From Rhodococcus tukisamuensis NBRC 100609 (GTDB lineage Bacteria > Actinomycetota > Actinomycetes > Mycobacteriales > Mycobacteriaceae), in assembly GCF_001894985.1 (NCBI RefSeq), contig NZ_BCXG01000013.1, positions 62,001-126,000 of the forward strand: a stretch of DNA of 64,000 bases, in the 5' to 3' direction. The notes beneath the pieces are model-generated. The model was not told where the DNA came from and made no database searches. It worked only from the letters and a program-made list of their open reading frames with translations. Positions 1-7,520 of this stretch are shown here, one piece after another; the first letter of the stretch is position 1, and each line of letters opens with the position of its first letter. A program made the translations under genes and the position numbers.

Positions 1-215
1 TGAGCGGGCCCTCGATCGAGGCCTGGTTCGAGATGACCACGCTCTATCCCGCTATCAGCACCGCGATCGGCGCGGACGTGCTGCTCGACCTCAGGGGCCC
101 CGCACAGCCCGCCACTGTCCGCTCGGCCGACCACGGCGATCTCACCACCCTTGCCATGCCCACCAAGCCCCATCCGAGAGACAACACCACAAACCCGAAG
201 GGGAAGGACACATGA
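1..215 (+). CDS. C-terminal end of an unrecognised protein (partial at left edge)
   Basis: The reading frame enters from the left edge (first whole codon at base 3) and ends with TGA at 213-215, leaving about 70 C-terminal residues. The visible part includes a hydrophobic stretch (IGADVLLDL) followed by a polar, proline- and asparagine-containing tail. The stop codon lies inside ATGA, whose ATG begins the next gene, so the two are translationally coupled and probably work together. I recognise no domain in this tail. The start and the greater part of the protein lie outside the window. Confidence 0.55.
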   Translation, partial: SGPSIEAWFEMTTLYPAISTAIGADVLLDLRGPAQPATVRSADHGDLTTLAMPTKPHPRDNTTNPKGKDT

Positions 216-718
216 CAGAACCCTCCAGTACGGACCCGATGATGGACGCGATCGGCATGGCCGTCACCGAGGGGCGCAGCGGAAACACGGTCAGGGCCCG
301 CGGCCAACTCCTGGACCTGTGGAAGGTGATCGGAGTCAGCGGCGATCCCTTGCACCGCTGCACACTCGCGCATTACCTTGCCGACCTCTGCGGCGATCCG
401 GCGCAGGCACTGGCCTGGGATGTGCGCGCACTCGATGCCGCCGACGCCGTCACCGAGCGGCGCGTCCAAGAACATCACGCGAGCCTGCACATCGCCGGCT
501 TCTATCCCTCGCTCCACCTCAACCTCGCCGACAACTATCGCCGGCTGGGATCATTCGAAGCCGCCCGGGAACACATCGACGCCGCCCGGAAGCGCTCGTC
601 TGCGCTGCCTCCCGATTCATATGGGGAACTCATTCGTGCGGCGATCGACGAGGTGACCACGGCCGTCGAGAATCAGGACACCGCGGTCCGGGCTTCGGCC
701 CCAGGCGCGACCGCGTGA
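212..718 (+). CDS. TPR-like helical repeat protein, 168 aa
   Basis: The protein has no signal peptide and is mostly helix-forming. Residues about 95-125 contain NLADNYRRLGSFEAAREHI, a good tetratricopeptide-type helical pair, and residues 45-75 (HYLADLCGDPAQALAWDVRA) look like another. TPR proteins usually mediate protein-protein contacts; the partner here may be the upstream gene, since the two share an ATGA stop/start overlap. The C-terminal tail is alanine- and threonine-rich and probably disordered. No enzyme motif is visible and the biological role is unknown. Confidence 0.75.
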   Translation: MTEPSSTDPMMDAIGMAVTEGRSGNTVRARGQLLDLWKVIGVSGDPLHRCTLAHYLADLCGDPAQALAWDVRALDAADAVTERRVQEHHASLHIAGFYPSLHLNLADNYRRLGSFEAAREHIDAARKRSSALPPDSYGELIRAAIDEVTTAVENQDTAVRASAPGATA

Positions 719-790
719 CCCACAAGAACGCGCCGCGCACCACGGAGGGCACCGAGGCCTCGTCGAGCGGTGCCGCACCACCTCACACAA

Positions 791-952
791 CTAGCCGGAA
801 CCGCGCGGCGGCCGGCCGGCCTCGTCCAACGCCCGGCGCAGCGCGTACTCCAGCTGCGCGTTGACGCTGCGCAGGTCGTCGGCGGCCCACTTCGCGATCG
901 CGTCGTAGACGGCCGGGTCCAGCCGCAGCAGCACCTTCTTGCGTTCGGTCAT
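791..952 (-). CDS. Small ribbon-helix-helix (Arc/CopG-like) protein, 53 aa
   Basis: This short gene begins [19 protein letters not shown] and continues [20 protein letters not shown], the strand-helix-helix pattern of Arc/CopG-type DNA-binding proteins (KKVLLRLDP as the beta strand, then two helices, with the NAQLEYAL second helix). It ends in a short PPRGSG tail. It starts only 15 bases after the stop of the SPFH gene on the same strand, so it is very likely the second gene of that operon. Possible roles are autoregulation through the repeated GATATC sites upstream of the SPFH gene, or an orphan antitoxin. The fold is well supported by the pattern; the role is inference. Confidence 0.75.
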   Translation of the reverse strand: MTERKKVLLRLDPAVYDAIAKWAADDLRSVNAQLEYALRRALDEAGRPPRGSG

Positions 953-967
953 CGGAAGTCCGGCGGC

Positions 968-1816
968 TCAGGCGTACAGGGTGCCGGTGTTGACCACCGG
1001 CTGCGTCGCCTTGTCGCCACACAGCACCACCAGCAGGTTGGAGACCATCGCGGCCTTGCGTTCCTCGTCGAGTTCGACGACGCCCTGCTCGGCGAGCCGC
1101 TCCAGGGCCAGGCCGACCATGCCGACCGCGCCCTCGACGATCCTGGTGCGGGCGGCGACGACCTGCGCGGCCTGCTGACGGACCAGCATCGACTGGGCGA
1201 TCTCCGGCGCGTACGCCAGGTGCGTGATACGCGCCTCGACCACCTCGACGCCGGCCAGGTCGGTCCGCTCCCCCAGTTCGGCGGTCAGTTCGGCGGCCAC
1301 CTCGCTGCCGTCACGCAGGCTGGTGCGGCCCGCCTCGTGCGAGTCGTAGGGGTGGGTGGTCGCGAGGTGACGCACCGCCGCCTCGGACTGGATCGCGACG
1401 TACTCCTCGTAGTCGTCCACCGCGAACGACGCCTTGCCGCTGTCGACGACCTTGTAGACCACCACGGCCGCGATCTCCACCGGGTTGCCGTCCGCGTCGT
1501 TGACCTTCAGCTTCGCGGTCTCGAAGTTGCGCACCCGCAACGTGATCCGCCGCTTGGTGGTCAGCGGGAGCACCCACTGGAAGCCGTCCTGCGAGACCGA
1601 ACCGACGTAGCGGCCGAAGAACTGGATCACGCGGGCCTCGTTCGGGTTGATCACCGTGAACCCGGTCAGCCCGACGGCCACCAACACCGCCACAACCACG
1701 CCCACCGCGATGCCGCCGACACCGGCGGTCAGCGCGAGCGCCGCCCCCGCGAGTGCCGCCACGACCAGTCCGAGCAGCACCCCGAACCCGTTCAGCCGAA
1801 ACGCCCGTCGCTCCAT
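968..1816 (-). CDS. SPFH (stomatin/prohibitin/flotillin) domain membrane protein, 282 aa
   Basis: Two hydrophobic segments (residues about 10-60, rich in G, A, V and L) lead into [18 protein letters not shown], a typical start of the SPFH/band-7 domain. Later elements [18 protein letters not shown] and VVVYKVVDS, and the helical region with [13 protein letters not shown], match this superfamily. SPFH proteins scaffold membrane microdomains or regulate membrane proteases. I chose the ATG at 1816, giving MERRAF, because GGGGGAG lies four bases upstream; a start 27 bases further up lacks a ribosome site. It is followed closely by the small RHH gene. No partner NfeD protein or protease is adjacent. 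Confidence 0.85.
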   Translation of the reverse strand: MERRAFRLNGFGVLLGLVVAALAGAALALTAGVGGIAVGVVVAVLVAVGLTGFTVINPNEARVIQFFGRYVGSVSQDGFQWVLPLTTKRRITLRVRNFETAKLKVNDADGNPVEIAAVVVYKVVDSGKASFAVDDYEEYVAIQSEAAVRHLATTHPYDSHEAGRTSLRDGSEVAAELTAELGERTDLAGVEVVEARITHLAYAPEIAQSMLVRQQAAQVVAARTRIVEGAVGMVGLALERLAEQGVVELDEERKAAMVSNLLVVLCGDKATQPVVNTGTLYA

Positions 1817-1844
1817 TTGCTCCCCCAACCTCGTCGATTGCAAA

Positions 1845-1864
1845 GTGATATCACCACGATATCA
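1845..1864. promoter_or_regulatory. Tandem GATATC half-sites upstream of the SPFH-RHH operon
   Basis: The palindrome GTGATATCAC (1845-1854) is followed by a second TATC-centred site, CGATATCA (1857-1864). The two GATATC cores are 11 bases apart, about one helical turn. They lie in the short gap between the SPFH start (1816) and the end of the ABC ATPase gene (1898), where the promoter should be. Equally spaced short sites are typical of ribbon-helix-helix regulators, and one is encoded in this operon. Binding is inferred only. Confidence 0.45.
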
Positions 1865-1897
1865 GCAATGGAGGAGGTGCAGCAGCCCCGACGACCG

Positions 1898-2659
1898 TCA
1901 GAGCAGGTTCGACAGGAACAGCTTGGTCCGGTCGTGCTGCGGATTGGCCAGCAGTTCACGGGGATTGCCCGACTCGACGACCACCCCGCCGTCCATGAAC
2001 ACCAACTCGTCGGCCACCTCGCGGGCGAAGCCCATCTCGTGGGTGACGACGACCATCGTCATGCCCTCCTTGGCGAGGTTCTGCATGACCGTGAGCACCT
2101 CACCGACCAGCTCCGGATCCAGCGCGGAGGTCGGCTCGTCGAAGAGCATCAGCTTCGGGTCCATCGCCAGCGCCCGGGCGATCGCGACGCGCTGCTGCTG
2201 GCCGCCCGAGAGCTGCGCCGGGTACGCGTCGGCCTTCGCGCTCAGGCCCACCTGGTCGAGCAGGTCCCGGGCCCGGGCGACGGCGTCCTTCTTGGGCACC
2301 CGCTTGACCTGGGTGGGCGCCTCGATGATGTTCTCCAGCGCGGTCCGGTGCGGGAACAGGTTGAAGTGCTGGAAGACCATGCCGATGTCGCGGCGCTGCC
2401 GGGCCGCGGCCCGCGGGTGCAGCTCGTAGAGCTTGCCGCCGCGCTCCTCGTAGCCCACCAGCTCGCCGTCCACGTACAGCCGGCCCGCGTTGACCACCTC
2501 GAGGTGGTTGATGCAGCGCAAGAAGGTGGACTTGCCGGACCCCGACGGCCCGACCAGACACAGCACCTGGCCGCGGTCGATCTCCAGGGACACGCCCTTG
2601 AGCACCTGCAGCGCGCCGTAGTTCTTGCAGACCCGGTCCTCCTTCACCATCGCGGTCAT
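1898..2659 (-). CDS. Polar amino-acid ABC transporter ATP-binding protein (GlnQ-like), 253 aa
   Basis: All ABC ATPase motifs are present: Walker [10 protein letters not shown] (residues about 38-46), the Q-loop in [11 protein letters not shown], signature [14 protein letters not shown], Walker [14 protein letters not shown] and the switch His in VVTHEMGF. The long HFNLFPH Q-loop and [10 protein letters not shown] are characteristic of the polar amino-acid uptake family. The start is ATG at 2659, overlapping the permease stop as ATGA, with GGAGG nine bases upstream. It energises uptake together with the next two genes. The substrate cannot be read from the sequence; polar amino acid or a related compound is most likely. 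Confidence 0.92.
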   Translation of the reverse strand: MTAMVKEDRVCKNYGALQVLKGVSLEIDRGQVLCLVGPSGSGKSTFLRCINHLEVVNAGRLYVDGELVGYEERGGKLYELHPRAAARQRRDIGMVFQHFNLFPHRTALENIIEAPTQVKRVPKKDAVARARDLLDQVGLSAKADAYPAQLSGGQQQRVAIARALAMDPKLMLFDEPTSALDPELVGEVLTVMQNLAKEGMTMVVVTHEMGFAREVADELVFMDGGVVVESGNPRELLANPQHDRTKLFLSNLL

Positions 2660-3648
2660 TTGCGTTCGCCTCCGGGTGCGTCGGGCAGGGTGCCGGTGGA
2701 CGGCTCGATCACGACAGGCTTGCCCTGTGCGTCGGCCAGGGCCTGCAACTGCCGGGCGGTCAGGGTGCGCGAGGCCCCCTTCGAGTAGTGACGCTCGAGG
2801 TAGTACTGCCCGACCATCAGCACGCTGGTGATCGCCAGGTACCAGGTCGCGGCCACCAACAGCAGCGGGATGGGTTGGAAGTTCGCGCCCGCGATGTCCC
2901 CCTGGCGGCCGTAGAGTTCGAGGCTGAACGGGATCGCGGACACCAGCGAGGTGGTCTTGAGCATGCTGATCAGCTCGTTGCCGGTCGGCGGGATGATCAC
3001 CCGCATCGCCTGCGGCAGCACCGTGCGGCGCATGGTCTGCGACCAGGTCATGCCCAGGGCGGTCGAGGCCTCGGTCTGCCCCTCGTTTACCGAGCCGACA
3101 CCGGCCCGGACGATCTCCGCCATGTACGCGGCCTCGTTCAGTCCGAGACCGACGATCGCGAACAGGAAGGCGGCCTCGAGACCCTGGACCTCGATGTGGA
3201 CGAACTGGTGCACGAACGGGATGCCCAGGTCGATCGACTTGTAGATCGACGGGAACAGCCCCCAGAACACCAACTGCACGTACACCGGCGTGCCACGGAA
3301 GATCCACAGGTACCCCCACGCGGTGGAGCGCAGCACCGGATTCGGCGAAAGCCGCATCACCGCGATGATCACCCCGAGGACCACCGCCAACGCCATCGCC
3401 ATCACCGTCAACTGCACGGTCACCCAGGCGGCCTCGGTGATCCGGCGGTCGAACAGGTAGCGCCCGTACACGTCCCAGCCGAAGGCCTCGTTGGTTGCCG
3501 CTCCGTAGACGAAGAGCGCGAGCAACACGACCACGACGGCGGCAGCGATCCACCGTCCGGGCCGACGCAGCGGCACCGCCTTGATCGGCAGCGGCTCCCC
3601 CGCGTCGGCGCCGGCGGCCGCCGCGGCGCTGGTCTGGTTCTCTGACAT
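2656..3648 (-). CDS. Amino-acid ABC transporter permease, 330 aa
   Basis: A cytosolic N-terminal extension of about 35 residues precedes several membrane helices ([18 protein letters not shown], then [18 protein letters not shown]). The HisM-type signature is visible: [32 protein letters not shown] and the EAA loop [20 protein letters not shown], with [16 protein letters not shown] afterwards. It forms the transmembrane channel of the importer. AGAGGGG lies upstream of the ATG. Because only one permease gene is present, it probably works as a homodimer. The substrate-binding lipoprotein gene is just upstream and the ATPase gene overlaps its end. Confidence 0.92.
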   Translation of the reverse strand: MSENQTSAAAAAGADAGEPLPIKAVPLRRPGRWIAAAVVVVLLALFVYGAATNEAFGWDVYGRYLFDRRITEAAWVTVQLTVMAMALAVVLGVIIAVMRLSPNPVLRSTAWGYLWIFRGTPVYVQLVFWGLFPSIYKSIDLGIPFVHQFVHIEVQGLEAAFLFAIVGLGLNEAAYMAEIVRAGVGSVNEGQTEASTALGMTWSQTMRRTVLPQAMRVIIPPTGNELISMLKTTSLVSAIPFSLELYGRQGDIAGANFQPIPLLLVAATWYLAITSVLMVGQYYLERHYSKGASRTLTARQLQALADAQGKPVVIEPSTGTLPDAPGGERK

Positions 3649-3660
3649 GGTCTCGCCCCT

Positions 3661-4590
3661 CTACCCGGCTGCGCCGTTGATCTGCGACGTCGTGATGGTG
3701 CCTGCCCCGACGCCCCAGTTCTCGGCGATCTGCTGGTAAACGCCGGTGTCGATCAGGTGCTGCAACGCCTGCTGCAGCGCGGGCGCCAGCGGCGAGCCCT
3801 TCTTGACCGGCCAACCGTAGGGCGCCGAATCGAAGAGCTCACCGGCAGGCACCAGTCGTCCGTTGCTGCGTTTGATCGCGTAGGCGGTCACCGGCGAATC
3901 CGCGGACAGCGCGTCCACGCGCCCGAGGATCAGCGCGTTCGCCACGGCGTCCTGACTGTCGTACTTGATCTTCGAGATCGGGGGTTTGCCCGCGGCGACA
4001 CAGGCGTCGCTCTTTGCGGGTACCTCGTCGATGTCCTCGGTGGTGGTGGTCTGCACCCCGACCCGGAGCCCGCAGGCGTCGTCGGGGTCGATCGAGTCGC
4101 CCGCCCGCTGGGCCCACTGGATGCCGGCCCGGTAGTAGGTGACGAAGTCGACGGATTCCTCGCGTTCCTTCGTGTCGGTGAACGACGACGCGCCCATGTC
4201 GAAGGTCCCGGCCTGGACGGCGGGGATGATCCTGGCGAAGTCCGCCTGCTTGAAGTCCGCGGTCAGACCCATGACCCCCGCGACGGCCGTCATCAGATCC
4301 ACGTCGAAGCCGACGATCTCACCGGACTCGTCCTTGAATTCGTTGGGCGCATAGGGGACGTTGACGCCGATCACCAGCCGGCCGGTCGACGCGATGTCGG
4401 GCGGCACCAGCGCGGCGATCTCGTCGACCCGGTCCACCTTCACCTGCTCGGCGGGGACCAGTCCCTCGTTGTTGGTGACGCATCCGGTCAGCACGGACCC
4501 GAGCAACAGCGCCGCGAGAACCGTCCCGAAAACTCTGGCCCGTCGCAGCCGACGCGGGCTCCGAGACTGCTGCACCCGTCTTGACCACAC
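3661..4590 (-). CDS. Amino-acid ABC transporter substrate-binding lipoprotein, about 309 aa
   Basis: The N-terminus has a basic region, a hydrophobic core ([15 protein letters not shown]) and a lipobox LTGC, so the mature protein is anchored outside the membrane. The rest is a type-II solute-binding protein (SBP_bac_3): [53 protein letters not shown] and [17 protein letters not shown]. It delivers substrate to the permease encoded 12 bases downstream. The start is uncertain: GTG at 4590 is used here, but a GTG 15 bases further in would also keep the signal peptide, and no strong ribosome site separates them. Confidence 0.9.
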   Translation of the reverse strand: MWSRRVQQSRSPRRLRRARVFGTVLAALLLGSVLTGCVTNNEGLVPAEQVKVDRVDEIAALVPPDIASTGRLVIGVNVPYAPNEFKDESGEIVGFDVDLMTAVAGVMGLTADFKQADFARIIPAVQAGTFDMGASSFTDTKEREESVDFVTYYRAGIQWAQRAGDSIDPDDACGLRVGVQTTTTEDIDEVPAKSDACVAAGKPPISKIKYDSQDAVANALILGRVDALSADSPVTAYAIKRSNGRLVPAGELFDSAPYGWPVKKGSPLAPALQQALQHLIDTGVYQQIAENWGVGAGTITTSQINGAAG

Positions 4591-4653
4591 CTGCAGAAGA
4601 CTACTGGTTCACCTGCGGTTCACCCGAATCCTCGGGACGCCGTCACAGCCGCG

Positions 4654-5742
4654 TCAGCGACGCAGGATCCGCGCGCCCACCGTCTCGGTGAACTCGGCGG
4701 TCGAGGCCAGCCCGCCGAGGTCCGCGGTGGCCACGCCCGCCGCGAGGGTGCCGGTGACCCCGAGGCGGATCCGGTCCGCGGCCAGTCCGAGGAGGTCGTC
4801 GGCCCGCCGGGCCGACATCCAGTCCAGCAGCATCGCGGACGAGAGCATCACCGCGGTCGGGTTGGCCCGGTTGCGCCCGGCGATGTCGGGGGCGGCGCCG
4901 TGCGCGGCCTGCGCCATCGCCTTGGTCTCCGACGCGTTGAGCGACGGCGCGGTGCCGAGCGACCCGGCCAACTCGCCGGCCAGGTCCGAGAGGATGTCGC
5001 CGAACATGTTCTCCGTCACCACGACGTCGAAGTCGGCGCCGCGCCGCACCAGGTGCGCGGCCATCGCGTCGACGTGCTCGGTGCGGATCTCGACTCCCGG
5101 GTACTGCCGTCCGACCTCGAGGCACACGTCCCGGAACAGGCCCGTGGTGAGGGCGAGCACGTTCGCCTTGTGCACCACGGTCACCCGGCGCCGGCGCCCG
5201 GTGGCCAACGCGAATGCCGTGTGCGCGATGCGTTCACACGCCCGTCGGGTGACGACGGCGACCGCCATCGCCACGTCGGGCGTCGGCATGAACTCGCCGC
5301 TGCCGGTGAACATGTTGCGGTCGGCGTAGAAGCCCTCGGTGTTCTCCCGCACGATCACCAGGTCCATGTCCGGCGCGGTCGCCCGCACCCCGGAGAACGC
5401 CTGGGCGGGGCGGATGTTCGCGAACAGGTCGAAGCGTTTGCGGATGGTGCCGCCGGGGGTGAGCTGCCCGCGGAACAGCGGCGGGTAGGCGGCGCTGTCG
5501 TGCGGGCCGAGAATCCAGCCGTCGAGTCCGTCGAGCGCGTCGAGGGTCGAGTCCGGAATCGGGTTCCCGTGCTCGGCGATCGCGTCGAACCCGACCGGCA
5601 GGTCGACCCACTCCACCGCGGGCGCGCCGACCGCGCTCATCGCGGCGTCCACGGTCGCCTGGGCCGCGGGCACGATCTCGTGCCCGATGCCGTCGCCGAC
5701 CAACAGTCCGATCCGGGGCGTCGTTGCGTTGGCTGGGTTCAC
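4654..5742 (-). CDS. Isocitrate/isopropylmalate dehydrogenase family protein, about 362 aa
   Basis: It belongs to the NAD(P)-dependent beta-decarboxylating dehydrogenases: GLLVGDGIGHEIVPAA at the N-terminus, substrate arginines in RKRFDLFANIRPAQAF, IVRENTEGFYADRN, the Mg-binding aspartates in VTENMFGDILSDLAGEL and the cofactor loop HGAAPDIAGRNRANP. The exact substrate (isopropylmalate, tartrate or another 2-hydroxy acid) cannot be settled; there are no leu genes nearby, so it is probably not the housekeeping LeuB. GTG at 5742 is used; an ATG at 5763 would give seven more residues and make the start codon overlap, on the opposite strand, that of the RNA ligase gene. Confidence 0.85.
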   Translation of the reverse strand: MNPANATTPRIGLLVGDGIGHEIVPAAQATVDAAMSAVGAPAVEWVDLPVGFDAIAEHGNPIPDSTLDALDGLDGWILGPHDSAAYPPLFRGQLTPGGTIRKRFDLFANIRPAQAFSGVRATAPDMDLVIVRENTEGFYADRNMFTGSGEFMPTPDVAMAVAVVTRRACERIAHTAFALATGRRRRVTVVHKANVLALTTGLFRDVCLEVGRQYPGVEIRTEHVDAMAAHLVRRGADFDVVVTENMFGDILSDLAGELAGSLGTAPSLNASETKAMAQAAHGAAPDIAGRNRANPTAVMLSSAMLLDWMSARRADDLLGLAADRIRLGVTGTLAAGVATADLGGLASTAEFTETVGARILRR

Positions 5743-5761
5743 CCGACCATCATTACTCACC

Positions 5762-6274
5762 ATGGTGCAGTCCGTGGAGTTGCTGCTGGACGCCGAGCTC
5801 GACGCCGCCGTCCGACGGCAGTGGGCGCGGCTGTCCGCCGAGGCCCTGCCCAGCCAGGACGTGGTGCGCAAGTCCACGAACCGCCCGCACATCACCCTCG
5901 CGGTCGCCCGGCACATCGACCCCGAGACCGAGCTGATCCTGCAGCAGGGATTGATCGCACCGAAGCTGCGGATCACCCTCGGCGGACTGGTGGTGTTCGG
6001 CGGCCAGCGAAAGACGCTGTCGTACATGGTGATTCCCACCGCGGGCCTGCTTGCATTGCAACGGACCGTCTTCCGGCTGATACATGCCAGCCCCGGGATC
6101 CCCGCACACACCCATCCGGGCGAGTGGACGCCGCACGTCACCCTCGCCCGGCGCGTGTTCCCCGACGAGATCGGCCCGGCGATCAATGCGCTCACGCCGC
6201 GAGAACTCACCGGCTCCGTCGACGGGATCCGGCGCTGGGACGGCGACGCCAAAAGGGAGTGGCGCATAGCCTGA
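5762..6274 (+). CDS. 2'-5' RNA ligase family protein (2H phosphoesterase), 170 aa
   Basis: Two HxT motifs, the hallmark of the 2H phosphoesterase fold, are present: RPHITLAVARHI (residues about 41-52) and WTPHVTLARRVF (about 121-132). The length fits the ThpR/LigT family, which acts on 2',3'-cyclic or 2'-5' RNA linkages; the physiological substrate is unknown in most bacteria. The start ATG at 5762 overlaps the alternative ATG (5763) of the divergent dehydrogenase by two bases, so there is no room for a conventional leader and the two starts must be expressed from within one another or leaderlessly. Confidence 0.82.
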   Translation: MVQSVELLLDAELDAAVRRQWARLSAEALPSQDVVRKSTNRPHITLAVARHIDPETELILQQGLIAPKLRITLGGLVVFGGQRKTLSYMVIPTAGLLALQRTVFRLIHASPGIPAHTHPGEWTPHVTLARRVFPDEIGPAINALTPRELTGSVDGIRRWDGDAKREWRIA

Positions 6275-6335
6275 GGAAGAATCGAGCGCGCCGAGGCGTT
6301 GAACCGGCGAGACAAGCAGCGACGAGAGGACCTTC

Positions 6336-6701
6336 ATGGCCACGCAGACCCTGACCCAGCAGAACTTCGACGAGATCATCGGCGGGAACGACGTCGTCCT
6401 CGTCGACTTCTGGGCCGCCTGGTGCGGACCGTGCCGCGCCTTCGCGCCGACCTTCGAGGCCTCGTCCGATCAGCACCCCGACGTGGTCCACGCCAAGGTG
6501 GACACCGAGGCCGAGCAGGGTCTCGCCGCCGCGGCGAACATCCGGTCCATCCCGACCATCATGGCGTTCCGCGAGGGCATCCTGGTCTACTCGCAGCCCG
6601 GCGCGATGCCCGCGGCCCAGCTCGACGACCTGCTCACGCAGGTCAAGGCGCTGGACATGGACAAGGTCCGCGAGCAGGCCGCCGCGCAGCAGCAGGCCTG
6701 A
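6336..6701 (+). CDS. trxA: Thioredoxin, 121 aa
   Basis: The active site WAAWCGPC (Cys30 and Cys33), the cis-proline in RSIPTIMAF and the following GILVYSQPGA define a thioredoxin. It reduces cytosolic disulfides with thioredoxin reductase, which is not in this window. GAGAGG sits eight bases upstream of the ATG. The C-terminus is longer and more glutamine- and alanine-rich than in E. coli TrxA. It converges on the PIG-L deacetylase gene, and a hairpin lies between them. It may be a secondary thioredoxin rather than the one paired with the reductase. Confidence 0.93.
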   Translation: MATQTLTQQNFDEIIGGNDVVLVDFWAAWCGPCRAFAPTFEASSDQHPDVVHAKVDTEAEQGLAAAANIRSIPTIMAFREGILVYSQPGAMPAAQLDDLLTQVKALDMDKVREQAAAQQQA

Positions 6702-6715
6702 CCGCGGGGCCGGGA

Positions 6716-6735
6716 CCTGCCGTCAGAGCGGCAGG
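6716..6735. terminator. Hairpin between convergent trxA and PIG-L genes
   Basis: CCTGCCG (6716-6722) and CGGCAGG (6729-6735) form a perfect 7-bp stem with a six-base loop. The right arm lies in the last codons of the PIG-L gene. It sits where transcription from both sides should end. No T-run follows, as is usual for high-GC actinobacteria. Confidence 0.5.
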
Positions 6736-7496
6736 CCGGTCTCGGCCAGGCCGTCGGGGGCGCCGTGCCGCCGGAACCACTCCTGACCGAAGGCGGCGCG
6801 CAGCTGCTCGTCGGGCATCTGCAGGAACGGCCCGAAGTCCCCGACCTGGGTGGCGTGCGCGAGCATCGCGGCACGCTTGGCCGCCATCACCTCGCTCACG
6901 TCGACCACCGTGGTGATCTCGGAGGCCGGCAGGCCGAGGGTGTCGAGTTCCGGCGGCTGCGCGTCCGCCGACCACTCCGGGTTCGCGGCGATCAGCGCGC
7001 GGAGGTGGTCGCGGTTGAGCGTCGACTCGTACACGTGCGAGACCCCCGCCAGCTCCGCGGCGCGCACGCCCACCCGGTGCACCTGCACGTGGTCGGGGTG
7101 TCCGTAGCCGCCGTTACGGTCGTACACCGTGACCACGTCCGCCGACTCCTCGACGAGGATCTCCGCCAACCGGGCGGCCGCGTCCTCCACGTCGACGTTG
7201 CAGAAGGCCTCGGGGTTCGCGTTCTCCGGCGTCCCGGCCATCCCCGAATCCGCGTAGTGCAGTTGCACCACCCGGTGCGCGCCGAGCACGCGGGTGGACT
7301 CCTCCAGCTCACGCCGACGCCGCTCGGCGAGCGTCTCGCCCGCCGCGAGCAGGCCCTCCGGCACCTCCCCCAGCGCGCCGTCGGTGGCGGTGACCACCAC
7401 GACACGGTGCCCCGCGTCCGCCGCCTGCCGCATCACCCCGCCGGTGCCGAAAACCTCGTCGTCGGGATGCGCGTGGAAGCAGACCAGAACACTCAT
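6723..7496 (-). CDS. PIG-L family zinc-dependent deacetylase (MshB/Mca-like), 257 aa
   Basis: AHPDDE (residues 9-14) and GYGHPDH (130-136) give the zinc ligands and catalytic Asp of the LmbE/PIG-L family. In mycothiol-producing actinobacteria such enzymes either deacetylate GlcNAc-Ins (MshB) or cleave mycothiol S-conjugates (Mca). The sequence is similar to both in the motif regions and I cannot decide between these two and a further paralogue. No other mycothiol gene is adjacent. It is transcribed away from polA and towards trxA. Confidence 0.85.
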   Translation of the reverse strand: MSVLVCFHAHPDDEVFGTGGVMRQAADAGHRVVVVTATDGALGEVPEGLLAAGETLAERRRRELEESTRVLGAHRVVQLHYADSGMAGTPENANPEAFCNVDVEDAAARLAEILVEESADVVTVYDRNGGYGHPDHVQVHRVGVRAAELAGVSHVYESTLNRDHLRALIAANPEWSADAQPPELDTLGLPASEITTVVDVSEVMAAKRAAMLAHATQVGDFGPFLQMPDEQLRAAFGQEWFRRHGAPDGLAETGLPL

Positions 7497-7520
7497 GCCG
7501 TGATGGTTTCACAACCCGCG

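Noticed and set aside
770-2788. A 672-codon plus-strand frame over the SPFH and ABC genes
   Set aside because: Antisense shadow; the minus-strand genes have complete motifs and ribosome sites.
1898-3814. A single 638-residue minus-strand reading ending in the ABC ATPase
   Set aside because: The first 385 residues lie inside the permease and lipoprotein genes in another frame; the ATPase starts at 2659 with its ATGA overlap.
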